A stretch of 64,000 bases of DNA, taken from assembly GCF_000980885.2 (NCBI RefSeq), contig NZ_LBDA02000053.1, forward strand, positions 85,691 through 149,690. Direction: 5' to 3'. The position numbers and the translations under genes were made by a program. Shown one piece after another: positions 53,650 to 61,587 of this stretch (its first letter is position 1; each line of letters opens with the position of its first letter). This DNA is from Streptomyces malaysiense. Its GTDB lineage: Bacteria > Actinomycetota > Actinomycetes > Streptomycetales > Streptomycetaceae. A model generated the notes under the pieces. That model ran no database searches, was not told the DNA's origin, and worked only from the letters and a program-made list of their open reading frames with translations.

Positions 53650-54552
53650 CTAGTGGGCGCCCCGCCACCCCGTGGTCGGCAAGGCGAACTTCGCCACCAG
53701 CCTGTCGGTGAACGAGGAATGGTGCAGCCGCGCCAGCCGCACCGGCACCGCCCCGCGCCGCACCTCCACCCGCGCGCCCGGCGGCAGCTCGATCGTCCGC
53801 CGCCCGTCGCACCACAGCACCCCCGGCGGGACGTGCGGCAGCACCTCCACCGCGAGCACCGACTCCGGCGACGTCACCAGCGGCTTCGCGAACAGCGCGT
53901 GCGCGCTGATCGGCACCATCAGCAGCGCCTCCACCTCGGGCCACACCACCGGCCCCCCGGCGGAGAACGCGTACGCCGTGGACCCGGTCGGCGTGGACAG
54001 CACCACCCCGTCGCAGCCGAACCCCGTCACCGGCCGCCCGTCGATCTCCAGCACGACCTCCAGCAGCTTCTCCGCGCCGGCCTTCTGCACGGCCGCCTCG
54101 TTGAGCGCCCAGTCGGTGTGCACGACGTCCCCGTTGCGGTGCACCACCACGTCGACGGTCATCCGCTCCTCGACCTCGTACGACCGCGCCACCACCCGGT
54201 CGACCACCCGATCGAGGTCGTCGCGTTCCGCCTCCGCGAGGAATCCCACGCGCCCCAGGTTGACGCCGAGCATCGGCACCCCCGAGGCACGGGCGAACTC
54301 CGCGCCCCGCAGCAGCGTCCCGTCGCCGCCGAGCACGATCAGCAGTTCGCAGCCGTCGAGACACGCCGGGGTCGCCTCGCCCACCAGCTCCACCTCGTCG
54401 GGGAGCGGCAGGTCGCACGCCTCCTCCTCCAGCACCCGCACACCGATGCCATGCCTGAGCAGGCCCTTGACGACGAGTTCCGCACTGCGGATCGCCGCCG
54501 GCCGCCCGGTGTGGGCAAGCAGGAAAACAGTACGCGCCAGATTCTGTGTCAA
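53650..54552 (-). CDS. nadK: NAD kinase
   Basis: 300 residues. The ATP-binding GGDGTLLRGAEFA, followed by GVNLGRVGFLAE and LSTPTGSTAYAFSAGG, are the diagnostic NAD kinase motifs. The enzyme makes NADP. The start is TTG at 54552: it overlaps the tlyA stop by four bases (TTGA) and has GGAGGGG five bases upstream. Confidence 0.96.
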   Translation of the reverse strand: MTQNLARTVFLLAHTGRPAAIRSAELVVKGLLRHGIGVRVLEEEACDLPLPDEVELVGEATPACLDGCELLIVLGGDGTLLRGAEFARASGVPMLGVNLGRVGFLAEAERDDLDRVVDRVVARSYEVEERMTVDVVVHRNGDVVHTDWALNEAAVQKAGAEKLLEVVLEIDGRPVTGFGCDGVVLSTPTGSTAYAFSAGGPVVWPEVEALLMVPISAHALFAKPLVTSPESVLAVEVLPHVPPGVLWCDGRRTIELPPGARVEVRRGAVPVRLARLHHSSFTDRLVAKFALPTTGWRGAH

Positions 54553-55364
54553 CGCGGCCCCTCCGCCACTGCACGATCGACGTCGGCCGGGTCCAGGCGG
54601 GGGGCGCCGGACCGCAGCCACAGGAAGTACTCGACGTTGCCCGAGGGTCCCGGCAGCGGACTCGCGGTGACGCCCCGCACCCCGAGCCCCAGCTCCCAGG
54701 CCTTCTCGGCCACCCCGCGCACGGCCTCCGCCCGCAGCTGCGGATTCCGTACGACACCCCCGCTGCCGAGTCGTTCCTTGCCCACCTCGAACTGCGGTTT
54801 GACCATCATCACGAGGTCGGCGTCCTCCTTCACGCACCGCTTCAGGGCGGGCAGCACCAGCCCGAGCGGGATGAAGGACAGATCGCCCACGACGAGATCC
54901 ACAGGTTCCCCGTCGATCGCGTCGAGCGTCAACTCCCTTACGTTCGTACGGTCCTTGACGATGACCCGGGCATCACTGCGCAAGGACCAGGCGAGCTGCC
55001 CGTAGCCGACGTCCACGGCCACCACATGGGCGGCGCCCGCGCGCAGCAGGACATCGGTGAAGCCGCCGGTTGACGCGCCGGCGTCCAGGGCGCGCCGGCC
55101 CTCGACCACCAGGCCCCGCGGCACGAAGGCGGCGAGCGCGCCGGCGAGCTTGTGACCGCCCCGGGAGACGTAGTCGGGGTCGCTGTCGTCGGCCTGGACC
55201 ACGATGGCGGCGGCGGTCTCCACCTGTGTGGCCGGCTTGGTCGCCACGGCCTTGCCGACGGTGACCCGCCCGGCGGCGATCAGCTGGCTGGCGTGCTCAC
55301 GCGAGCGCGCGAGCTTCCGGCGGACCAGCTCCGCGTCCAGACGACGGCGTGCGACTCCTGCCAC
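54549..55364 (-). CDS. tlyA: TlyA family rRNA 2'-O-methyltransferase
   Basis: 271 residues. An N-terminal S4 domain (RRRLDAELVRRKLARSREHA) is followed by a FtsJ-like methyltransferase with SRGGHKLAGAL, LDAGASTGGFTDVLL (SAM site) and VGDLSFIPL. In mycobacteria TlyA methylates 16S and 23S rRNA and sets capreomycin sensitivity. GTG at 55364. A small hypothetical gene lies eight bases upstream on the same strand. Confidence 0.95.
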   Translation of the reverse strand: MAGVARRRLDAELVRRKLARSREHASQLIAAGRVTVGKAVATKPATQVETAAAIVVQADDSDPDYVSRGGHKLAGALAAFVPRGLVVEGRRALDAGASTGGFTDVLLRAGAAHVVAVDVGYGQLAWSLRSDARVIVKDRTNVRELTLDAIDGEPVDLVVGDLSFIPLGLVLPALKRCVKEDADLVMMVKPQFEVGKERLGSGGVVRNPQLRAEAVRGVAEKAWELGLGVRGVTASPLPGPSGNVEYFLWLRSGAPRLDPADVDRAVAEGPR

Positions 55365-55371
55365 GTTCGGT

Positions 55372-55698
55372 TCAGCTCCTGCTTCGTTCGTACGACGGTG
55401 AGGGGACCGGAGGTCCCGGGCGGCCGTCGAGCGCGGTCAGCGCGTCGCGCAGCCCCCTGTGTACATCCTCGTACACCTCGACATGTCCGTCGGTGGCGAG
55501 GTGGTCGGCATCGGCCAGGCGCGCCAGCCGGGCGTCCACCCCGGCGTCGCCGGTGGGGGTGCGCGGGAGGTTCAGGAGGGCCGGGGCCGCGGGGTCGTAC
55601 GCGGGTTCGGGCGCCGGATGGGGCTCGGCCGGGGGCTCGGCCCGCTCGGCGCTCCCGGCGATCTCGGCGATCTCGGCCTCGGACACGGACTCGCTCAT
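55372..55698 (-). CDS. conserved hypothetical small protein
   Basis: 108 residues. The first half is Glu/Ala/Pro-rich (EAEIAEIAGSAERAEPPAEP) and likely disordered; the second half, TGDAGVDARLARLADADHL followed by HVEVYEDVHRGLRDAL, is helical and looks conserved. No known function. It is the first gene of the tlyA-nadK-recN operon, eight bases before tlyA, and is divergent from the SCP2 gene. Confidence 0.78.
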   Translation of the reverse strand: MSESVSEAEIAEIAGSAERAEPPAEPHPAPEPAYDPAAPALLNLPRTPTGDAGVDARLARLADADHLATDGHVEVYEDVHRGLRDALTALDGRPGPPVPSPSYERSRS

Positions 55699-55740
55699 GC
55701 CCAGACGCTACATCGAACCGCTGGGGTACCGTCGGTGGCG

Positions 55741-56088
55741 ATGGCCACGATCGAGGAGTGCCGCACCGCGCTGCGAAAGCTTTCGGACAACATGGGGGGC
55801 GCCGAGGGCGACGTGCGTGACGCCGCCGCGCTGGAGCGCTCGGTGAGCTGCCACATCACCGACCTGGACGTCACCTTCGCGGGCCGGATGACCCGGGGCA
55901 GCCTGGAAGTGGACGAGACCCTGCCCGGCCCCCCGCGCGAGCGGGCGCAGATCAGGCTGGCGATGGCCGGTGACGACCTGCTGGCCCTGGTGGACGGCGG
56001 GCTGCACTTCGCGACCGCCTGGGGCAAGGGCCGGGTGCGGCTGGAGGCGGGCCTGCTCGATCTGTTCCGGCTCAGGAAGCTGCTGTGA
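55741..56088 (+). CDS. SCP2 sterol-carrier-domain-like protein
   Basis: 115 residues. The single domain is of the SCP2 type: SVSCHITDLDVTFAGRM, RAQIRLAMAGDDLLALVDGG and GLLDLFRLRKLL at the end. SCP2 domains form a hydrophobic tunnel for lipids or hydrophobic ligands. ATG at 55741 starts 42 bases from the divergent hypothetical gene. Its 3' end overlaps the convergent ABC ATPase gene by 17 bases. Confidence 0.82.
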   Translation: MATIEECRTALRKLSDNMGGAEGDVRDAAALERSVSCHITDLDVTFAGRMTRGSLEVDETLPGPPRERAQIRLAMAGDDLLALVDGGLHFATAWGKGRVRLEAGLLDLFRLRKLL

Positions 56089-56884
56089 CCCGCTGAACGC
56101 GCGCCTTGCGCGCGGCCGGCACGACCAGCGGGGTCCCTGTCTCCGGGTCCTCGACGACCTGGCACTTCAGCCCGAACACCCGCTCCACCAGGGCGGCCGT
56201 GACGATGTCCTCGGGCGCGCCCTCGGCGATCACCTCGCCACCGCGCAGGGCGATCAGATGAGTGGCGTAGCGGGCCGCGTGGTTGAGGTCGTGCAGGACG
56301 GCGACCAGGGTGCGGCCCTGGGTCTCGTGCAGTTCGGCGCACAGGTCGAGGACGTCGATCTGGTGCTGGATGTCGAGGTAGGTGGTCGGCTCGTCCAGGA
56401 GCAGCAGCGGGGTCTGCTGGGCGAGCGCCATGGCGATCCACACCCGCTGCCGCTGCCCGCCGGAGAGTTCGTCCACGTACCGCTCGGCCAGCTCCGCGAC
56501 CCCGGTCTGCCGCATGGACTCCTGGACCACCCGCTCGTCCTCGGCGGACCACTGGCGCAGCAGGCCCTGGTGCGGATAGCGGCCCCGGCCCACCAGGTCG
56601 GCGACGGTGATGCCCTCCGGCGCGACGGCCGACTGCGGGAGCAGGCCGAGGGTGCGGGCGACCTGCTTGGCGGGCAGCGACCGGATGTCCCGCCCGTCGA
56701 GGAGGACCTCGCCCCGGCTGGGCTTCAGCATCCGGGACAGGGCTCGCAGCAGCGTCGACTTGCCGCACGCGTTCGGCCCGACGATCACCGTGAAGGAGTG
56801 GTCGGGGATCTCCACCGACAACTGCTCGGCGATGACCCGCTGGTCGTAGGCGAGGGTGACGTGCTCGGCGGACAGGCGGTTCAC
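56072..56884 (-). CDS. iron-siderophore ABC transporter ATP-binding protein (FecE type)
   Basis: 270 residues. Walker A is VGPNACGKSTLLRAL, the signature is ELSGGQRQRVWIAMALAQ, and Walker B is LLLLDEPTTYLDIQHQ, all typical of FecE/FepC. RYPHQGLLRQW is also characteristic. GTG at 56884 has AAGGAG five bases upstream and is preferred; ATG at 56914 is an alternative that overlaps the permease stop by four bases. Together with the two permeases upstream it forms an importer for ferric siderophores; the binding protein gene is not in the window. Confidence 0.94.
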   Translation of the reverse strand: MNRLSAEHVTLAYDQRVIAEQLSVEIPDHSFTVIVGPNACGKSTLLRALSRMLKPSRGEVLLDGRDIRSLPAKQVARTLGLLPQSAVAPEGITVADLVGRGRYPHQGLLRQWSAEDERVVQESMRQTGVAELAERYVDELSGGQRQRVWIAMALAQQTPLLLLDEPTTYLDIQHQIDVLDLCAELHETQGRTLVAVLHDLNHAARYATHLIALRGGEVIAEGAPEDIVTAALVERVFGLKCQVVEDPETGTPLVVPAARKARVQRVTAAS

Positions 56885-56910
56885 GGTGCTCCTTGAGAAG
56901 TCGGGGGCGC

Positions 56911-57957
56911 TCATATCCGGCCCGCCCGGCGCTCGGTGACCAGCAGCCACAGCAGATAGCCGCCGCCGAGGACGCCGGTGACCACGCCGACGGGCAGCCG
57001 CCCCGCACCGAAGACGCGCTGCGAGGCCCAGTCGGCGGTGACGAGGAGGGCGGCGCCCATGCAGAGGGAGGCCACCAGGTTGGGGCCCGGCGAGCGGGTG
57101 AGCCGACGGGCGAGCTGGGGGGCGGTGAGGGCGACGAAGCCGACGGGCCCGGCGGCGGCGGTGGCGGCCGCGGTGAGCAGCACCGCGCTGACCATCAGCA
57201 CCAGCCGCACCCGCTGCACCGGCACCCCGAGGGCGCCCGCGGTGTCGTCGCCCATCTCCAGCATCCGCAGGCCCCGGCCGTACGCGAGGACCAGCGGCAG
57301 CAGGACGGCGCACAGCCCGAGCAGCGGCCAGACCTGGTCCCAGTCGCGGCCGTCGAGCGAGCCGGTCATCCAGACGACCGCGCGGGCGGCGTCGACCAGG
57401 TCGGCCTTGGTGAGCAGATAGCCGTTGACGGCGGTGACGACCGCGCTGACGCCGATGCCGACCAGGACGAGCCGGTACCCCTGCACGCCCTGCTTCCAGG
57501 CGAGCAGATAGATGGCGAGCCCGGTCACCAGACCGCCGGTCAGCGCGCCGAGGGTGACCTCGGCGGCGCCGCCGGACAGCAGCACGATCACCACCAGCGC
57601 CCCCGCCGTCGCCCCCTGGGACAGGCCCAGCACGTCCGGACTGCCCAGCGGGTTGCGGGAGACGGACTGGAACAGGGCGCCCCCGAGCCCGAGCGAGGCA
57701 CCGACCAGCAGCCCGACGAGGACGCGGGGCAGGCGCAGTTCACGGACGATGAAGTCCTGGTAGGCGTTGCCGTTCCCGGCGAGCGCCTTCAGCACGTCGG
57801 CCGCGGGGATGTGCGCGTCGCCGGTGCCGATCAGCGCGACGCCGGCGGCGAGCGCGGCGAGCAGCAGCAGGGCGACGACGACCAGCGCCCGCGGGTCCAG
57901 GCGCAGCGACAGCCCGCCGGGGACGCGTACGGCACGACTCCTGGAGTGTGTCCTCAC
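56911..57957 (-). CDS. iron-siderophore ABC transporter permease (FecCD family), second
   Basis: 348 residues with about nine to ten helices. VRELRLPRVLVGLLVGASLG and GALFQSVSRNPLGSPDVLGLSQGA are the FecCD signatures, and AGPVGFVALTAPQLARRLT is the coupling region that meets the ATPase. GTG at 57957 overlaps the stop of the first permease gene by four bases (GTGA). It pairs with that permease to form the membrane channel. Confidence 0.95.
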   Translation of the reverse strand: MRTHSRSRAVRVPGGLSLRLDPRALVVVALLLLAALAAGVALIGTGDAHIPAADVLKALAGNGNAYQDFIVRELRLPRVLVGLLVGASLGLGGALFQSVSRNPLGSPDVLGLSQGATAGALVVIVLLSGGAAEVTLGALTGGLVTGLAIYLLAWKQGVQGYRLVLVGIGVSAVVTAVNGYLLTKADLVDAARAVVWMTGSLDGRDWDQVWPLLGLCAVLLPLVLAYGRGLRMLEMGDDTAGALGVPVQRVRLVLMVSAVLLTAAATAAAGPVGFVALTAPQLARRLTRSPGPNLVASLCMGAALLVTADWASQRVFGAGRLPVGVVTGVLGGGYLLWLLVTERRAGRI

Positions 57958-58997
57958 AGCTGGGCCGTCCTCCGTCGTCGTACCAGCAGGATGAAGACCG
58001 GGCCGCCGACGACCGCGGTGACGATGCCGACCTGGAGCTCCGCGGGGCGGGCCACGACGCGGCCGACGACATCGGCGCCGAGCAGCAGCACGGGCGACAG
58101 GACGGCGGCGTACGGCAGGACCCAGCGCAGGTCGGGGCCGGTGAAGGAGCGCACCGCGTGCGGGACCATCAGGCCGACGAAGACGATGGGGCCGCAGGCG
58201 GCGGTCGCGGCGCCGCACAGCACGGTGGCGGCCAGCATGGCCAGGGCGCGGGTGCGGTTCAGCTGGGCGCCGAGCGCGCGGGCCGTGTCGTCTCCCATCG
58301 TCACGGCGTTCAGCGGCCGGGCCAGCGCGAGCGCGAGCAGGCCGCCCGCCGCGAGGAACGGCAGCACCTGCGCGATGGTGGACCCGCTCGCCGAGGCGAG
58401 CGAACCCACCGTCCAGAAGCGCATCCGGCCGAGCGCCGCGTCGTCCATGATCATCACGGCCTGGAGATAGCCGTAGAGGGCCGCGCTGATCGCCGTGCCG
58501 GCGAGCGCGAGGCGGACCGGGGTGGCGCCCCGGCTGCCGCCGAGGAACCAGACCAGTGCTCCCACCGCCGCGGCGCCGAGGAAGGCGAACCACACATAGC
58601 CGCTCAGGCTGGTGACGCCGAAGAAGGAGATGGCGGTGACGACGGCCGCCGAGGCGCCGGCGTTGATGCCGAGCAGGCCGGGGTCGGCCAGCGGATTGCG
58701 GGTGAGCGCCTGGAGCACCGCGCCTGACAGGCCGAGCGCGGCACCGGCCAGCAGCCCGAGCACGGTGCGCGCGAGCCGCTGGTCGACCACGACGTCGCCG
58801 TACGTGCCCGAGTCGTGGAACAGGCCGTGCCAGACCTGCGCCAGGGTGAGTGCCTTCGCCCCGATCGCGATGCTCGCCACGGCGACCAGCGTCAGGAGCA
58901 CGACGGAGAGCAGCAGCCCAAGGGGCCGCACCGCCCGGCGGGTCGGGGGCGCGAGGGCGGTCGCCGCGCGCGGTTCCGGAGGACTGTCGACCAACAC
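57954..58997 (-). CDS. iron-siderophore ABC transporter permease (FecCD family), first
   Basis: 347 residues with about ten helices. DQRLARTVLGLLAGAALGLSG, LQALTRNPLADPGLLGINAGA and CGPIVFVGLMVPHAVRSFTG are FecCD family motifs. GTG at 58997 is the first codon of the operon and lies only five bases from an iron box (59002-59018), so transcription probably starts at or near the start codon. Transcription should rise when iron is low. Three genes follow in one unit: this permease, the second permease and the ATPase. Confidence 0.95.
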   Translation of the reverse strand: MLVDSPPEPRAATALAPPTRRAVRPLGLLLSVVLLTLVAVASIAIGAKALTLAQVWHGLFHDSGTYGDVVVDQRLARTVLGLLAGAALGLSGAVLQALTRNPLADPGLLGINAGASAAVVTAISFFGVTSLSGYVWFAFLGAAAVGALVWFLGGSRGATPVRLALAGTAISAALYGYLQAVMIMDDAALGRMRFWTVGSLASASGSTIAQVLPFLAAGGLLALALARPLNAVTMGDDTARALGAQLNRTRALAMLAATVLCGAATAACGPIVFVGLMVPHAVRSFTGPDLRWVLPYAAVLSPVLLLGADVVGRVVARPAELQVGIVTAVVGGPVFILLVRRRRTAQL

Positions 58998-59001
58998 GAG
59001 G

Positions 59002-59018
59002 TTAGGTTAGCCTATCCT
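59002..59018 (-). promoter_or_regulatory. iron box (DmdR1/DtxR-type operator)
   Basis: On the minus strand the site reads AGGATAGGCTAACCTAA, matching the DmdR1/DtxR consensus TTAGGTTAGGCTAACCTAA over its right 13 bases, with the left half diverged. It directly precedes the permease start at 58997 and would repress it when iron is plentiful. Confidence 0.82.
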
Positions 59019-59116
59019 CGCCATCGGTCGAGATCCTCGGGTACCGCAAGCCGCACGACGTCACGGAGAGCCGCGCGGAACCGCGGCGAACCACCCGCCG
59101 TCGCCATGACAGCGGC

Positions 59117-60145
59117 TCAGAGTCCGAGCCGCGCCAGCGCCTTGCCCCCGTCCAGGTCGCAGGAGCCCTTCCCGGCGGCCGTCCACGCCACCGCGCACAG
59201 CGCCCGCAGCCCGTCGAGGGCCTCGCCGTCGCCGTCCAGCTCCAGCCGGGTCTCCCCGGCCGTCGCCGTCCACCCACCGCATCCAAAACCGTCACCCTCC
59301 CGGGTGATTTCCGGCTGGCCGGTGAGGAGCCCCCGCAGATCCGCGTCCACGTACGTCGGGCGGTGCTCCGGCGTCGCGGCCAGCAGCAGGGCCCCGTCGG
59401 TGACGCCGGTCAGCACCAGGAGCGAGTCCACGCCGCCGTTGAACGCGCCCTCGATGTCGGTGTCCAGCCGGTCCCCCACCACCAGCGGCCGCCGCGCGCC
59501 GGTCCGGATGACCGTCTCCCGGTGCATGGGCGGCAGCGGCTTGCCCGCCACCTGCGGCTCCTTGCCCGTCGCGATCCGTACGACCTCCACCGCCGCCCCG
59601 TTGCCGGGCGCGATCCCGCGCCCGCTCGGGATGGTCAGATCGGTGTTCGAGGCGAACCACGGCACGCCGCGCGCCACCGCGTACGACGCCTCCGCGAACC
59701 GGCTCCAGGTCAGCTCGGGCCCGCCGTACCCCTGCACCACCGCGGCCGGGTCGTCGTCCGCCGACTCCACCGGTTCGAGCCCCCGCTCGCGCAGCGCCAC
59801 GCGCAGCCCCTCGCCGCCGATCACCAGCACCCGGGCCCCGGCCGGCACCTGCTCCGCGATCAGCCGCGCCACCGCCTGCGCCGAGGTGATGACGTCCTCG
59901 GCGGCCGCCGGTATCCCCAGCTCGGTCAGGTGCTCGGCGACCACCTCCGGCGTGCGCAGCGCGTTGTTGGTGACGTACGCCAGGTGCATCCCGCCCGCGC
60001 GGGCCCGCTCCAGGGAGCCGACGGCGTACGTGATCGCGTGCCCACCCGCGTACACCACCCCGTCGAGGTCGAGCAGTGCCGTGTCGTACGCCTCACTCAG
60101 AGGCCTCCCACTGCTCCCGGGCCCGGTCCTGACGCCGTCGCTCAT
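59117..60145 (-). CDS. HAD-superfamily phosphatase, NagD/p-nitrophenylphosphatase type
   Basis: 342 residues. Motif I is TALLDLDGVVYAGG with the nucleophile Asp, motif II THR/Asn is LAYVTNNALRTP, the Lys is in VAGKPLPP, and motif IV is LVVGDRLDTDIEGAFNGG. The C2a cap domain places it in the NagD group, which removes phosphate from sugar or nucleotide phosphates. ATG at 60145 has GAGGAG about nine bases upstream. A C-terminal extension (residues about 290-342) is Streptomyces-like. It is divergent from the DUF1015 gene. Confidence 0.92.
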   Translation of the reverse strand: MSDGVRTGPGSSGRPLSEAYDTALLDLDGVVYAGGHAITYAVGSLERARAGGMHLAYVTNNALRTPEVVAEHLTELGIPAAAEDVITSAQAVARLIAEQVPAGARVLVIGGEGLRVALRERGLEPVESADDDPAAVVQGYGGPELTWSRFAEASYAVARGVPWFASNTDLTIPSGRGIAPGNGAAVEVVRIATGKEPQVAGKPLPPMHRETVIRTGARRPLVVGDRLDTDIEGAFNGGVDSLLVLTGVTDGALLLAATPEHRPTYVDADLRGLLTGQPEITREGDGFGCGGWTATAGETRLELDGDGEALDGLRALCAVAWTAAGKGSCDLDGGKALARLGL

Positions 60146-60214
60146 ATCCGCATCGCTCCTCTGTGGCTCGCCTACCCCCGATCATCCCGCATGCCACTGA
60201 CATACGATGCCGGG

Positions 60215-61498
60215 ATGGACACTGCAGGTCACTCGGAAGCAAAGGCGCGCCGGGGCCTGGAACTGACCCCGTTCCGCGGCCTTCGATACGACCCCGACCG
60301 GGTCGGCAGCCTGGCCTCCGTCACCTCTCCGCCGTACGACGTCGTGGTACGGCCCGACGGGGTGCACCATCTCCAGTCGGCGGACCCCCACAACATCGTC
60401 CGGCTGATCCTCCCCGAGGCCCACACGCCCAGCGAACGCACCGAGCAGGCCGCCGACACGCTGCGCCGCTGGCTCGCCGAGGGCATCCTCGCCGCGGACC
60501 CCGAACCCGCCCTGTACGTGTACGAGCAGAGCGACGGCGAGGGCATGCTCCAGCGCGGCGTCATCGGCACGCTGCGGGTCTCCGGGCCGGCCGAGGGCGT
60601 GGTGCTGCCCCACGAGGGCGTCATGCCGCCGGTGGTCGCCGAACGCGCCGCCCTGATGCGCGCCACCCGCGCCAATCTGGAACCGCTGCTGCTGACCTAC
60701 CGCGGCGACGGCACCGCGGCCGAGGTCGTCGAACGCACCGCGGAGAAGCCACCGCTGCTGGCCACGACCACCGAGGACGGCTTCCGGCACCGCCTGTGGG
60801 CGATCACGGACGCGTCCGACGTGGCCCGGATCCAGTCCGACCTGGCCCATCAGCAAGCCCTGATCGCCGACGGCCACCACCGCTGGGCCACCTATCTGCG
60901 GCTGCGCGACGAGCAGTCCGCGCCCGGCCCCTGGGACTACGGGCTGGTCCTGCTGGTCGACACGGCCCGCTATCCGCTGCGCGTGCGCGCCATCCACCGG
61001 CTGCTGCACGGCCTGCCGGTGGCGGACGCGCTGGCCGCCGTGGAGGGCCTGTTCCAGGTACGGCACCTCCAGGTGCCGCTGGGCGAGGCCCTGGCGGCGC
61101 TGGCGGACGCGTCCTGCGCGGGCAACGCCTTCCTGCTGGCCGGCGACGGCGCGTTCCATCTGCTGGACCGCCCGGACCCGGAGCTGCTCGCCCGCACCGT
61201 CCCGGCGGACCGCCCGGCCGCCTGGCGCTCGCTGGACGCCACGGTCCTGCACGCCGCCCTGCTGGAACACGTCTGGCACATCCCCGAGGACTCCCCGGCG
61301 CACATCGCCTACATCCACGACACGGCCGCGACCGTGGCCAAGGCCGAACGCGACGGCGGCACGGCCGTGCTGATGCACCCGGTGCGCGAGGAGGTCGTAC
61401 GCGATCTGGCCCGCCAGGGCGTGACCATGCCGCGCAAGTCGACGTCGTTCGGGCCGAAGCCGGCGTCGGGGCTGGTGCTGCGGGCGCTGGAGATCTGA
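60215..61498 (+). CDS. DUF1015 family protein
   Basis: 427 residues from ATG at 60215; an in-frame ATG at 60191 would add eight. LTPFRGLRYDPDRVGSLASV and SPPYDVV are the DUF1015 N-terminal signature, and ALIADGHHRWATYLRLRDE is its most conserved block. The family is widespread and has no proven activity; the GHHR block looks like a catalytic or nucleotide-binding site. The gene is divergent from the HAD phosphatase and ends at a strong bidirectional terminator. Confidence 0.9.
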   Translation: MDTAGHSEAKARRGLELTPFRGLRYDPDRVGSLASVTSPPYDVVVRPDGVHHLQSADPHNIVRLILPEAHTPSERTEQAADTLRRWLAEGILAADPEPALYVYEQSDGEGMLQRGVIGTLRVSGPAEGVVLPHEGVMPPVVAERAALMRATRANLEPLLLTYRGDGTAAEVVERTAEKPPLLATTTEDGFRHRLWAITDASDVARIQSDLAHQQALIADGHHRWATYLRLRDEQSAPGPWDYGLVLLVDTARYPLRVRAIHRLLHGLPVADALAAVEGLFQVRHLQVPLGEALAALADASCAGNAFLLAGDGAFHLLDRPDPELLARTVPADRPAAWRSLDATVLHAALLEHVWHIPEDSPAHIAYIHDTAATVAKAERDGGTAVLMHPVREEVVRDLARQGVTMPRKSTSFGPKPASGLVLRALEI

Positions 61499-61520
61499 TC
61501 CCGGGGCTCCGGGCATGCGA

Positions 61521-61554
61521 AAGGGGGCGGGTTCCGTCGGGAACCCGCCCCCTT
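61521..61554. terminator. bidirectional terminator between convergent genes
   Basis: A perfect 15-bp stem (AAGGGGGCGGGTTCC at 61521-61535 with 61540-61554) on a GTCG loop, between the DUF1015 and TPR gene stops. Confidence 0.85.
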
Positions 61555-61587
61555 GATCACTCACTGGCGGTCAACGACTGACGGGTG

